A DNA stretch of 34,759 nt from Bdellovibrionaceae bacterium UBA2316 (lineage in GTDB: Bacteria > Bdellovibrionota > Bdellovibrionia > Bdellovibrionales > Bdellovibrionaceae). Under the pieces are notes generated by a model that saw only the letters and a list, made by a program, of their open reading frames with translations, was not told the DNA's origin and ran no database searches. Shown in pieces: positions 16,948-23,460 of the stretch. Position 1 is the stretch's first letter, and the number at the start of each line of letters is the position of its first letter. The position numbers and the translations under genes are program-made. Location: NCBI GenBank assembly GCA_002345205.1, contig DDVI01000069.1, positions 1-34,759 on the forward strand. The letters are read 5' to 3'.

Positions 16948-17064
16948 GCGCTTCTTAAAAGGCCAAGATCGAGGCCGCACAAGGTCCCCGACTGAGGCTT
17001 GGCAAGGCCAAGTCGCAGGGAGTGGGACCGCGGAGAACGAAGAGCTTGGCCTTTTAAGAAGCGC
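16948..17064 (+). ncRNA. Structured element copy A (flgN-flgK gap)
   Basis: A 20-bp perfect terminal stem (16948-16967 with 17045-17064; left arm GCGCTTCTTAAAAGGCCAAG) encloses a 77-nt core at 16968-17044. Inside the core, GGTCCC (16983-16988) pairs with GGGACC (17024-17029), and a hairpin CTTGGC/GCCAAG lies between them with CGA/TCG and a CTGAGG bulge. The core recurs upstream of csrA at 22003-22079 with 64 of 77 identical positions and no gaps, while the terminal stem there has a different sequence. The element ends 22 bases before the flgK ATG, so it should be in the flgK leader or the flgN-flgK intercistronic RNA. No T tract follows it. It could be a regulatory RNA or a hairpin-forming repeat, and is unrecognised as a named family. 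Confidence 0.6.
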
Positions 17065-17086
17065 GGCTCTCGAAGAAAGGGACAGG

Positions 17087-18499
17087 ATGTCTAAGATTTC
17101 GTCCATGATGGACGTTGGTAAAAGATCTCTATCGAACGCTCAGACAGCTCTTCAGACTGTGTCGCACAATATTGCCAATAAAAGTACAGAAGGTTATTCC
17201 CGCCAGCGTGTAGACCTAGTGACCAACGAGCCGATCGGTTCAGGTAACTTACGTATTGGTATGGGCGCTAGAGCCAGCCAGGTTTCCCGTGTTAACAATC
17301 CTTGGTTAGAAAAACAAATCCAACGGGAACAAATGAATCTTGGCCAGGCGGAAACCAAGGCAGATGCGTTAGGTCGCGTGGAACAAGTGTATAATGAGCA
17401 AGGCACTAAAGGTTTGAATCATCAAATGAATGAATTCTTTAACTCATTTCGTGAATTATCGAATACACCAGAAAGCCTAGCATCGCGTACAATGGTACGT
17501 GAATCAGCGAGTACCCTTGTGCAGACATTCAAGAACATGAACAAGCAACTAAAAGATGTTCAAACAGATCTAGATGGTCAAATCAAAACGACGACTGAAG
17601 AAATCAATCAGATTTCTAAAGAAATCGCATCTTTGAATGAAAAAATTCAGTTGGTTGAAATTCAAAACGTTCCCGCCAATGACGAACGGGACCGTCGTGA
17701 TCTATTAGTTAAAAAATTAGGCGAAAAAATCGATATTACTTGGGGTGAAGGCAATAACGGCATGTTAACCATCACGGCAGGTAATACCGCTATTCTCGTC
17801 TCGGGAACAAGCTCTAACGAAATCAAGGCCGCTCACACTGACGAGCGCGATCGTGTTGAGTTATTCTTCCGCTCGACTGAAAAAGGTAGCTTGTTTAATA
17901 TCACAAGCCAAATCCGTGGTGGCAAAATCGGTGGCGCTTTAGAAGTTCGCGATGATATTATCGAAAAGCATTTAGATACTATCGATAATTTAGCCTACCG
18001 TATGGCAGAAGAAGTTAACTATGCCCATGAATCTGGTTACGATCGCTACGGAAAAACTAATAATTCATTCTTTGATTTACCAAAAGGTGTTAAAGGCGCT
18101 TCGGAAACATTAGCTATTAACGAAGCGATTCAGCTAGACGCAGGTAAAGTATCGGTAGCTGCCCGTCCAGATAGCCCTGGGGATAATACAATTGCGAATA
18201 TCATCGGCGCCCTTCAATACCAAAAAGTAATGGATGAGGGAAATTCCACCTTGGACGACTACTATATTTCTCAAGTTGGTCAAATTGGTACGATTTCCCA
18301 GCGCGCAGTGAAAACTTTTGAATCTCAGAAAAATATTTTAGATCAGTTAACTAATATTCGGGAAAGTATCAGCGGCGTTAGTTTAGATGAAGAAGCAACA
18401 AAGATGATCGAAATGCAAAAGGCATACGATGCATCGGCCCGCTTGATTAGAACAGCGGACGAAATGTTCGATACAGTTTTAAATTTAAAACGAATGTAA
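17087..18499 (+). CDS. flgK: Flagellar hook-associated protein 1 (FlgK)
   Basis: 470 residues. The N-terminal rod domain (KRSLSNAQTALQTVSHNIANKSTEGYSRQRV) and the C-terminal helix (ATKMIEMQKAYDASARLIRTADEMFDTVLNLKRM) are the paired terminal regions diagnostic of FlgK. It forms the first junction ring between hook and filament. AAAGGGACAGG is the ribosome binding site, and the AGGGA in it also fits the ANGGA pattern bound by CsrA, so control by the neighbouring csrA product is possible. flgL follows after 17 bases. Confidence 0.95.
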   Translation: MSKISSMMDVGKRSLSNAQTALQTVSHNIANKSTEGYSRQRVDLVTNEPIGSGNLRIGMGARASQVSRVNNPWLEKQIQREQMNLGQAETKADALGRVEQVYNEQGTKGLNHQMNEFFNSFRELSNTPESLASRTMVRESASTLVQTFKNMNKQLKDVQTDLDGQIKTTTEEINQISKEIASLNEKIQLVEIQNVPANDERDRRDLLVKKLGEKIDITWGEGNNGMLTITAGNTAILVSGTSSNEIKAAHTDERDRVELFFRSTEKGSLFNITSQIRGGKIGGALEVRDDIIEKHLDTIDNLAYRMAEEVNYAHESGYDRYGKTNNSFFDLPKGVKGASETLAINEAIQLDAGKVSVAARPDSPGDNTIANIIGALQYQKVMDEGNSTLDDYYISQVGQIGTISQRAVKTFESQKNILDQLTNIRESISGVSLDEEATKMIEMQKAYDASARLIRTADEMFDTVLNLKRM

Positions 18500-18516
18500 T
18501 TTAGAGGATTATTAAC

Positions 18517-19599
18517 GTGAGAATCGCGGATAAAATGCAATACAACCAAGTTCAAAAGAACATCAGTAAGAATCGTACTGATATGGCTGATTTGCAAAAT
18601 CAAGCGGCGACTCAACGTCGGATCAACAAACCTTCAGATGATCCATTGGCCACTACCCGCGTATTAGCCAGCCGTACGGAAGAAAAAACGAATGCTCAGT
18701 TTGTTAAAAATATTAATCAAGCAAAGTCATTCCTAGAGTTTTCAGATCAATCTTTAAGTGAATTAACAGAGTTACTGGTTCGGGCAAAAGAGCTAGCGAT
18801 TAGTCAATCGAACGATGCGTCCGCAAATGCTCAGTCTCGCGCTATGACTGCCAAAGAGATCGAGCAAATTTACAATCAAGCGGTACAAATTGGTAATCGC
18901 AAATTAGGTGAACGTTATATTTTCTCGGGATTCAAAACTCAAACAATGCCATTCAATATCAGTGGTGAATACGCCGGTGATGATGGTGATTTGAAAGTCC
19001 AAACTCAAAAAGATCAGTTCTTGGCAGTAAACCTGCCCGGAAGCAAAATTTTTATGGGCAAAGGCTTCGAAGTTGATGGCATGATACGTCCTGGACAAAT
19101 AACTCCGCAGTCGATTGATGACCTAGAAGGAATCAAACAGCGCGAGATGGAATCCAAAGAACTTTATGAAGAGGATCAAGATAGCAAAATCTTGCTTCGT
19201 GGACCGGCAAGCGCCGGCTCCCCTAATCAAGTCGGTGACAAAGACCCAACAAATGGTGATACGGGCGTAAATATTTTCCAAGTCATCAAAGGCTTAGAAA
19301 TATCTCTAAAGACAAACGACAAAGCCGGTATCCAAAGCGCGATGGATTTAATCGATCAGTCCGTATCGCAGGTAGTATTGGGTCGTTCTGAAGTTGGCTC
19401 GCGTATCATGGCCATTAATGGATCTCAGGATTCGTTACAAAAAGCGATTGTTGATAATAAAATCGTGGCATCCCAGTTAGAAGACGCCGATGTTTTCAAA
19501 TTAGTTTCTGATATCAATAAGACAGACGCGGCCTTAAAGGCCACACTTGATACATCAGGTAAGATGATTCAACCCAGCTTGCTTGATTTCTTGCGATAG
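18517..19599 (+). CDS. flgL: Flagellar hook-associated protein 3 (FlgL, GTG start)
   Basis: 360 residues. The N-terminus (MRIADKMQYNQVQKNISKNRTDMADLQNQ followed by RRINKPSDDPLATTRVLASR) matches FlgL and flagellin-family proteins. The C-terminus has the helical partner region (QLEDADVFKLVSDINKTDAALKATLDTSGKM). FlgL forms the second hook-filament junction ring. The start is a GTG with AGAGGA upstream. It is transcribed with flgK and is the last gene of the run. Confidence 0.92.
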   Translation: MRIADKMQYNQVQKNISKNRTDMADLQNQAATQRRINKPSDDPLATTRVLASRTEEKTNAQFVKNINQAKSFLEFSDQSLSELTELLVRAKELAISQSNDASANAQSRAMTAKEIEQIYNQAVQIGNRKLGERYIFSGFKTQTMPFNISGEYAGDDGDLKVQTQKDQFLAVNLPGSKIFMGKGFEVDGMIRPGQITPQSIDDLEGIKQREMESKELYEEDQDSKILLRGPASAGSPNQVGDKDPTNGDTGVNIFQVIKGLEISLKTNDKAGIQSAMDLIDQSVSQVVLGRSEVGSRIMAINGSQDSLQKAIVDNKIVASQLEDADVFKLVSDINKTDAALKATLDTSGKMIQPSLLDFLR

Positions 19600-19742
19600 A
19601 TGTTAAAAATACTTCACACGATTTATAATTATTTCAGCCATTCCTTTTTTTCAATCGCTGCTCTTAATACTTTAAAGGTTTACTTCTCACCTGTTTCTGA
19701 ATACAAATCCCCTGTCACGGCGAATTCGCCTAAGGAGATTTT

Positions 19743-20672
19743 ATGAAATTGATTCTATCAATCGCTTTAATAGCTAGTTTTTCATTTGCTCAAGTTTGGG
19801 AAAATGAAGACGGTTTTTCTAACCGCCAACCGAAACTATTTTGCTCTAGTAATACTTTAAAGAATACAAACGGAGATTCAGTTCATCAGTTTACGTATTC
19901 ATATCAATGTGAAGAGGCATTGAAAAAAATCAGCGGCTCTCTATTCTGTGCCGGTAACGAATTAAAAAACACACGCGGAAAAGTAGTGAGTACCTTCACT
20001 TATTCTTACCAATGCGAAGAAAGCCTAAAAAAAATCAACGGCCCACTATTCTGCGCAAGCTCTGCCTTAATGAACGTTAATGGTAAAGAAATTCACAAGT
20101 ATACGTATTCGTATCAGTGCGAGGAATCGTTAAAAGAAATCAAAGGTAATTTATTTTGTGCTGACACAGAGTTAAAGAATATCAAAGGCGCTGTTGTAGA
20201 AAAATTCACGTATTCTTATCAGTGTAAAGAGTCTTTAAAAAATATTAAAGGCGAATTATTCTGCGCTAACAACGAACTTAAAAACATCAATGGTAAAGAC
20301 GTTCACCAATTTACTTATTCTTACCAATGCGAAGAATCTTTGAAAAACATCAAAGGCAAAATTTTCTGCGCTAGTAATGTTTTAAAAAACGTGAATGGCA
20401 AAGAAATAGAAAACTTTACTTACAGCCACCAGTGCGAAGAAGCTGTTAAAAACATCAAAGGCCAACTATTCTGTTCAAACGGCAATTTGAAAAACATCTT
20501 CGGCGATTTAGTTCATAGCTACACATATTCATATCAGTGCACTGATGCTCTAAGTAAACTTAAAGGTAACTTATTCTGTGCTGGTAACGTTCTTAAAAAT
20601 GTTCGTGGCAAAGTGATCGAAACCTTCACTTACAGCTATCAGTGCGAAGACAAATTAAAACAAATTAATTAA
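19743..20672 (+). CDS. Secreted protein of eight 35-residue two-cysteine repeats
   Basis: 309 residues: a signal peptide (cut near ASFSFAQ), a short linker, then eight tandem repeats of exactly 35 residues from residue 32 to the end (the last lacks two). Each repeat reads LFCxxxxLKNxxGKxVxxFT followed by YSYQC, a short helix-like EESLK and IKG. The cysteines at repeat positions 3 and 25 are kept in all eight (16 in total), suggesting one disulfide per repeat outside the cytoplasm. No enzymatic motif is seen and the family is unrecognised. It has a strong AAGGAGA ribosome binding site. It follows flgL but is separated by 143 bases and converges on lepB with a four-base gap. Confidence 0.8.
   Translation: MKLILSIALIASFSFAQVWENEDGFSNRQPKLFCSSNTLKNTNGDSVHQFTYSYQCEEALKKISGSLFCAGNELKNTRGKVVSTFTYSYQCEESLKKINGPLFCASSALMNVNGKEIHKYTYSYQCEESLKEIKGNLFCADTELKNIKGAVVEKFTYSYQCKESLKNIKGELFCANNELKNINGKDVHQFTYSYQCEESLKNIKGKIFCASNVLKNVNGKEIENFTYSHQCEEAVKNIKGQLFCSNGNLKNIFGDLVHSYTYSYQCTDALSKLKGNLFCAGNVLKNVRGKVIETFTYSYQCEDKLKQIN
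19836..20669 (+). repeat. Eight tandem 105-bp coding repeats
   Basis: In-frame 105-bp units encoding the 35-residue repeats of the secreted protein. The protein pattern is better kept than the DNA, with many synonymous differences between units (for example several spellings of TYSYQC), so the array is old or under selection at the protein level rather than freshly duplicated. Confidence 0.85.
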
Positions 20673-20676
20673 TAAT

Positions 20677-21222
20677 TTAATCAACCCAACTGAACCACTT
20701 AAAGGCGACTTTGCCCATGAGATGGTCTTTGGGAAGAAAACCCCAAACGCGGCTATCCGCCGAATTTCCACGATTGTCTCCTAAGACAAACAGTTGATTG
20801 GCGGGGACCGTGACTGGACCAAAGGGAGCTAATGGCACGGCCGAGTTCCCTATTTTTTTGGCCGTGTAGTCCTCTGCTTGCCAAACACCGTTAATAAATA
20901 CGTGCCCAGTGGCATTGACGTACACCTGCTCACCCGGCAGACCAATCACTCGTTTTACATAAAAGGTCGACTCATCGACCGGATATCTAAAAACAACAAC
21001 ATCGCCTCGCTTCACATCTCCGGTATGAAATAGCCACCTTTTAGTGAATGGAATACGAACGCCATATTGAGCCTTATTCACAAAAATCTGATCCCCTGGC
21101 TTCAGAGTGGGATTCATGCTTTCGGTCGGAATATGATAAGCCTCGGCCACACCCCAACGAACGGTAAATGCGACCAAAACATAGAGAGACAGTTTTTTCA
21201 TTTCTTTCGAATCAAACTTCAT
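20677..21222 (-). CDS. lepB: Signal peptidase I
   Basis: 181 residues, short for the family but complete in its catalytic boxes. An N-terminal transmembrane helix (about 10-28) runs into box B PTESMNPTLKPGD with catalytic Ser35. Box D is RGDVVVFRYP to FYVKRVIGLPGE with the general base Lys90. The GDNRGNSADSR box follows, and then the C-terminal GKVAFKWFSW. It removes signal peptides from exported proteins on the outer face of the inner membrane. AAGGAG lies about 10 bases upstream. It faces the small HTH operon across a palindrome-rich gap. Other lepB copies may exist elsewhere in the genome. Confidence 0.92.
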   Translation of the reverse strand: MKFDSKEMKKLSLYVLVAFTVRWGVAEAYHIPTESMNPTLKPGDQIFVNKAQYGVRIPFTKRWLFHTGDVKRGDVVVFRYPVDESTFYVKRVIGLPGEQVYVNATGHVFINGVWQAEDYTAKKIGNSAVPLAPFGPVTVPANQLFVLGDNRGNSADSRVWGFLPKDHLMGKVAFKWFSWVD

Positions 21223-21265
21223 TTTCCTATTGCTCCTTGTTTAAAAGCAGTTATAAATGAGTACT

Positions 21266-21311
21266 GCATACTATACTTAATGTATGCTATACTTTACATA
21301 AAGTAAAGTAT
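21266..21311. promoter_or_regulatory. Operator-like palindromes between lepB and the HTH gene
   Basis: GCATAC (21266-21271) and GTATGC (21282-21287) form one inverted repeat. Immediately beside it, ATACTTTAC and GTAAAGTAT (21289-21311, spacer ATAAA) form a perfect 9-bp inverted repeat. CTATACTT also occurs twice as a direct repeat here. Location next to an Xre-type gene suggests binding sites for that protein, with possible effects on both divergent genes. Confidence 0.5.
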
Positions 21312-21343
21312 ATTTTACTTACTCTAGATCTGGCGGGGCTGAT

Positions 21344-21568
21344 TTGAAAAAAGCTGAGTTAAAAAACAGGGTTAAAGGCTTTCGCGCATTGCAAGGCGAT
21401 CTGACTCAACAACAGCTGGCAGACAAAGTCGGCTGCTCTCGGCAGACGATTATTTCAATCGAAACCTCAAAGTTTGTTCCGTCCGTTGAACTTGCATTGA
21501 AACTTGCAGTGGCTCTCAACGTAAAAATCGAAGATATTTTCTCACTCGAAGAGGATGAAAAATCATGA
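21344..21568 (+). CDS. Small Xre-family HTH regulator (TTG start)
   Basis: 74 residues forming one Cro/CI-type helix-turn-helix (LTQQQLADKVGCSRQTIISIETSKFVPSVELALKLAVALNVKIEDIF), close to the YozG-like group of minimal Xre proteins. The start is a TTG with GGGG about five bases upstream. It overlaps the next gene by four bases (ATGA). The adjacent palindromes suggest autoregulation. This regulator plus small membrane protein pairing is common in bacteria but poorly understood. Confidence 0.85.
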   Translation: MKKAELKNRVKGFRALQGDLTQQQLADKVGCSRQTIISIETSKFVPSVELALKLAVALNVKIEDIFSLEEDEKS

Positions 21569-21849
21569 TTACATTGAATTGGATGCAAATCTGTATCATC
21601 ACATGCACGGCAATTTATTTAGCCATCGAATTTCTAAATAGAAACGAAGTTAAAGACGAACGCCACCAAATGATCGAGCTAAAAACCCAAGCCCTCGTCA
21701 GCAAACTCACCGCTGCCGCACTGGTTCTGATTTCGCTAGTTTATATTTTTTACCCGGACACCGAAGGAATCTATTTATTATTTTTCCTAGCCATGACATT
21801 CCTCTCAACAGAAATCCTAGCCCGCCAATACTACAAACAAAAACTCTAA
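21565..21849 (+). CDS. Small membrane protein paired with the HTH regulator
   Basis: 94 residues with about three hydrophobic segments (MQICIITCTAIYLAIEFL, LTAAALVLISLVYIFY, IYLLFFLAMTFLSTEIL) and a charged stretch after the first (NRNEVKDERHQMIELK). The KDERH segment followed by two helices resembles DUF2178-like proteins that often accompany small Xre regulators; this is a resemblance, not a confirmed match. Its start is coupled to the stop of the HTH gene. It may be a membrane sensor or partner of the regulator. Confidence 0.7.
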   Translation: MITLNWMQICIITCTAIYLAIEFLNRNEVKDERHQMIELKTQALVSKLTAAALVLISLVYIFYPDTEGIYLLFFLAMTFLSTEILARQYYKQKL

Positions 21850-21981
21850 GAACAGCCTAAAAACTCTATAACAAAAATTCTTCACCAGCTTGAAAACCGC
21901 TCACAGAGCAGATTTTAAGCCAGTTAAGACAATAACAGAACAAGTCCCAAAAAAGAACCACACCAGCCCCAAAACCGAAAC

Positions 21982-22100
21982 GCGCTCACGATTTTGGGCT
22001 GAATCGAGGCCGCAGGAGGGAGGCGACTGAGGCTTGGCAGCGCCAAGTCGCAGGGAGTCCGACCGACGAAAACGAAGAGTCAGACCAAAAGCGTGAGCGC
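21982..22100 (+). ncRNA. Structured element copy B (upstream of csrA)
   Basis: A 21-bp terminal stem with two mismatches (21982-22002 with 22080-22100) encloses a 77-nt core at 22003-22079 that aligns without gaps to copy A at 16968-17044. Relative to copy A the terminal stem is mostly changed on both sides with pairing kept. In the core, the two C-G pairs formed by 16987-16988 with 17024-17025 become G-C pairs (22022-22023 with 22059-22060). Two neighbouring pairs become a tandem G-A/A-G mismatch, which RNA tolerates well. The hairpin CTTGGC/GCCAAG is unchanged. It ends 32 bases before the csrA promoter match, so it would not be in a message starting there. It may be a separate small RNA or the 3' end of the HTH operon transcript. 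Confidence 0.6.
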
Positions 22101-22132
22101 CCCGCTTGACTTTGGGACTGAGAAATAATACC

Positions 22133-22159
22133 TACAGTTCTCGTTAATCTAGCCGATAC
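22133..22159 (+). promoter_or_regulatory. Sigma-28 (FliA) type promoter for csrA
   Basis: TACAGTTC, 11 bases, then GCCGATAC. The enterobacterial FliA consensus is TAAAGTTT-N11-GCCGATAA, so the match is 6 of 8 and 7 of 8 with exact spacing. The gene ATG lies about 41 bases downstream. Location beside flgM, flgK, flgL and fliW supports it. Confidence 0.65.
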
Positions 22160-22200
22160 ATCTCACAGCACAGGTTAGTTAGCATTTATAAGGAGTATAT

Positions 22201-22437
22201 ATGCTCGTTCTCACACGGAAGTTGGGTGAAAGCATTGCGATCGACGATCACATCAAGATTCGCGTAGTTCAAATCAAAGGCAAACAAGTACGTTTGGGTA
22301 TCGAAGCACCCAAAGACACAAAAATTCACCGCGAAGAAGTTTACTTAGCTATTCAAGATCAAAACAAAGAATCATCACAAGTTTCGTCTGATAAATCAAA
22401 ATCTGTGGCTAGCTTACTTAAGCCAAATTCAAAATAA
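22201..22437 (+). CDS. csrA: Carbon storage / translational regulator CsrA
   Basis: 78 residues. The core (MLVLTRKLGESIAIDDHIKIRVVQIKGKQVRLGIEAPKDTKIHREEVY) is a complete CsrA including the RNA-binding N-terminal strand and the conserved R-E-E-V-Y end. A hydrophilic tail of about 25 residues follows. It binds ANGGA motifs over ribosome binding sites, and in many flagellated bacteria represses flagellin or hook-protein translation. Its own ribosome binding site AAGGA fits ANGGA, so autoregulation is plausible. FliW, its protein antagonist, is the next gene. Confidence 0.95.
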   Translation: MLVLTRKLGESIAIDDHIKIRVVQIKGKQVRLGIEAPKDTKIHREEVYLAIQDQNKESSQVSSDKSKSVASLLKPNSK

Positions 22438-22777
22438 CTCGTTTCATTCAGGCTTTGAAACCTTCAAAGCCTTGGCTATAATCACTTTCCAGAATTCCAA
22501 ATCAAGTTATTGCCCTTTAACAGCTCATAAAACTATAGACTCGTTTACTTTCTAAAACATCGGCGCCAAAAATCGTTGGGTTAGCAGATATTGGAGCGTC
22601 GCAAAACGCTTTCGTCAATTCTCTTGAGTTTGCCCGTATTTAAGTCCAGATTTTATATGTGGACTAACCTTTTCTCTAGGCTAGGGAATCTAAAATTTAG
22701 GTATTTGGCCCTTTCAAGGTTAAAATTACACTAGAAGGCCTAGAGAAGAATTAGTAAACGCCATTTGGGGGGATAAC
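22438..22777 (+). other. 340-base gap between csrA and fliW with several hairpins
   Basis: No convincing gene. A strong 10-bp hairpin AGGCTTTGAA/TTCAAAGCCT (22450-22472, loop ACC) lies right after csrA but has no T tract. Further inverted repeats are AGCGT/ACGCT (22595-22610), AGTCCA/TGGACT (22643-22665) and CTCTAGGC/GCCTAGAG (22674-22681 with 22738-22745). A weak sigma-70-like match, TTGCCC-N17-TTATAT, lies at 22630-22658. The spacing suggests fliW has its own promoter or a long structured leader. Confidence 0.45.
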
Positions 22778-23311
22778 ATGGTAATTCAAACTTCAAGATT
22801 CGGTCCGGTGATGTTTGAAGCCGACGACATTCTGAATTTTCCAGAGGGGTTACTGGGATTTTCTGATTTACGTCAATTCGTTTTAGTAGATGATCCTACT
22901 GACGAAATTTTTATTTGGTTACAAAGCTGCGATACTCCAGAAATTGCGTTCCCTGTGCTTGAGCCAGAGTTGTTTTCTCACACATACAAAATAAATCTAA
23001 CTAAGACAGACACTGAGAACTTACGTCTGCAATCAACTGAAAAAACTAAATACCTTTGCATCATCACAATCCCAGATGATCCAACTCAGATGTCGGCAAA
23101 TATGAAAGCACCGATCATCATCAATCTAGATAAAAAAATCTGCCGTCAGTGCGTCCTACAAGACAATTCACTGGCGATCCGCGAGCCGATCTTCACGAAA
23201 CTACAACAACGTGTCGTTCAAAATCCGACCATGACAATCAAAGACCAACTACAAGAATCTGACGTCATCGTAAAAATCAAAAAAGACCAAGCCCCCGACA
23301 AATCCATCTAA
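22778..23311 (+). CDS. fliW: Flagellar assembly factor FliW
   Basis: 177 residues. The N-terminus (RFGPVMFEADDILNFPEGLLGFSDLRQFVLVDD) and the FIWLQSCDTPEIAFPVLEP stretch are the FliW signature. FliW binds and inhibits CsrA and also binds flagellin, linking flagellin level to its translation. The C-terminus is extended by a charged tail of about 25 residues. A GGGGGG run five bases before the ATG serves as ribosome binding site. An intrinsic terminator follows. Confidence 0.92.
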   Translation: MVIQTSRFGPVMFEADDILNFPEGLLGFSDLRQFVLVDDPTDEIFIWLQSCDTPEIAFPVLEPELFSHTYKINLTKTDTENLRLQSTEKTKYLCIITIPDDPTQMSANMKAPIIINLDKKICRQCVLQDNSLAIREPIFTKLQQRVVQNPTMTIKDQLQESDVIVKIKKDQAPDKSI

Positions 23312-23316
23312 ACGCC

Positions 23317-23336
23317 ATAAGGTGCCAGGCCCTAAA
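23317..23336 (+). repeat. 20-bp repeat unit, solitary direct copy
   Basis: ATAAGGTGCCAGGCCCTAAA, six bases after the fliW stop. The identical 20-mer recurs at 23395-23414 and inverted at 23434-23453, inside the 34-bp palindrome. Confidence 0.85.
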
Positions 23337-23351
23337 AGGCGAAATCAAAAC

Positions 23352-23378
23352 AAAAAGGCTCCCAACGGAGCCTTTTTT
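23352..23378. terminator. Intrinsic terminator between fliW and the asparaginase-like gene
   Basis: AAAAAGGCTCC and GGAGCCTTTTT pair around CAAC, with T runs on both strands. It can end fliW transcription on the plus strand and the asparaginase-like transcript on the minus strand. Confidence 0.85.
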
Positions 23379-23387
23379 ATTTTCCCG

Positions 23388-23460
23388 AAGACGAATAAGG
23401 TGCCAGGCCCTAAATTTCCCCCATAAGGGGAAATTTAGGGCCTGGCACCTTATTCGTCTT
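23388..23460. repeat. 34-bp perfect palindrome with a five-base loop
   Basis: Arms 23388-23421 and 23427-23460 are exact reverse complements, separated by CATAA. Each arm contains the 20-mer ATAAGGTGCCAGGCCCTAAA. The right arm ends on the first base of the asparaginase-like gene's stop codon (plus-strand view). This is far longer than a terminator stem needs. Its core resembles the GGTGCCAGGC type of palindromic intergenic repeat found in many genomes. Confidence 0.9.

Larger units (their letters stand above)
21850..22200 (+). other. 351-base gap before csrA: structured element B and a sigma-28 promoter
   Basis: No open reading frame of interest. It holds an outer 9-bp inverted repeat AGTCCCAAA/TTTGGGACT (21943-21951 and 22111-22119) around structured element copy B (21982-22100), then the csrA promoter match (22133-22159) and the AAGGAG ribosome binding site. 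The first 90 bases after the membrane-protein gene show nothing I can name. Confidence 0.6.

Noticed and set aside
16948..17064. Element copy A as an ordinary intrinsic terminator of flgN
   Set aside because: No T tract follows the right arm, the conserved part is the 77-nt interior rather than the stem, and the downstream flgK has no other obvious promoter.
19836..20669. CRISPR-like array
   Set aside because: The repeats are in frame, 105 bp, protein-coding and diverged at synonymous sites, with no spacers.
21982..22100. Element pair as retron or group II intron RNA
   Set aside because: No reverse transcriptase gene is in the window and no msr/msd-like or domain V sequence is visible.
22450..22472. 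Terminator after csrA
   Set aside because: The 10-bp hairpin is strong but is followed by TGGCTATAATC rather than a T run; kept only as part of the gap description.
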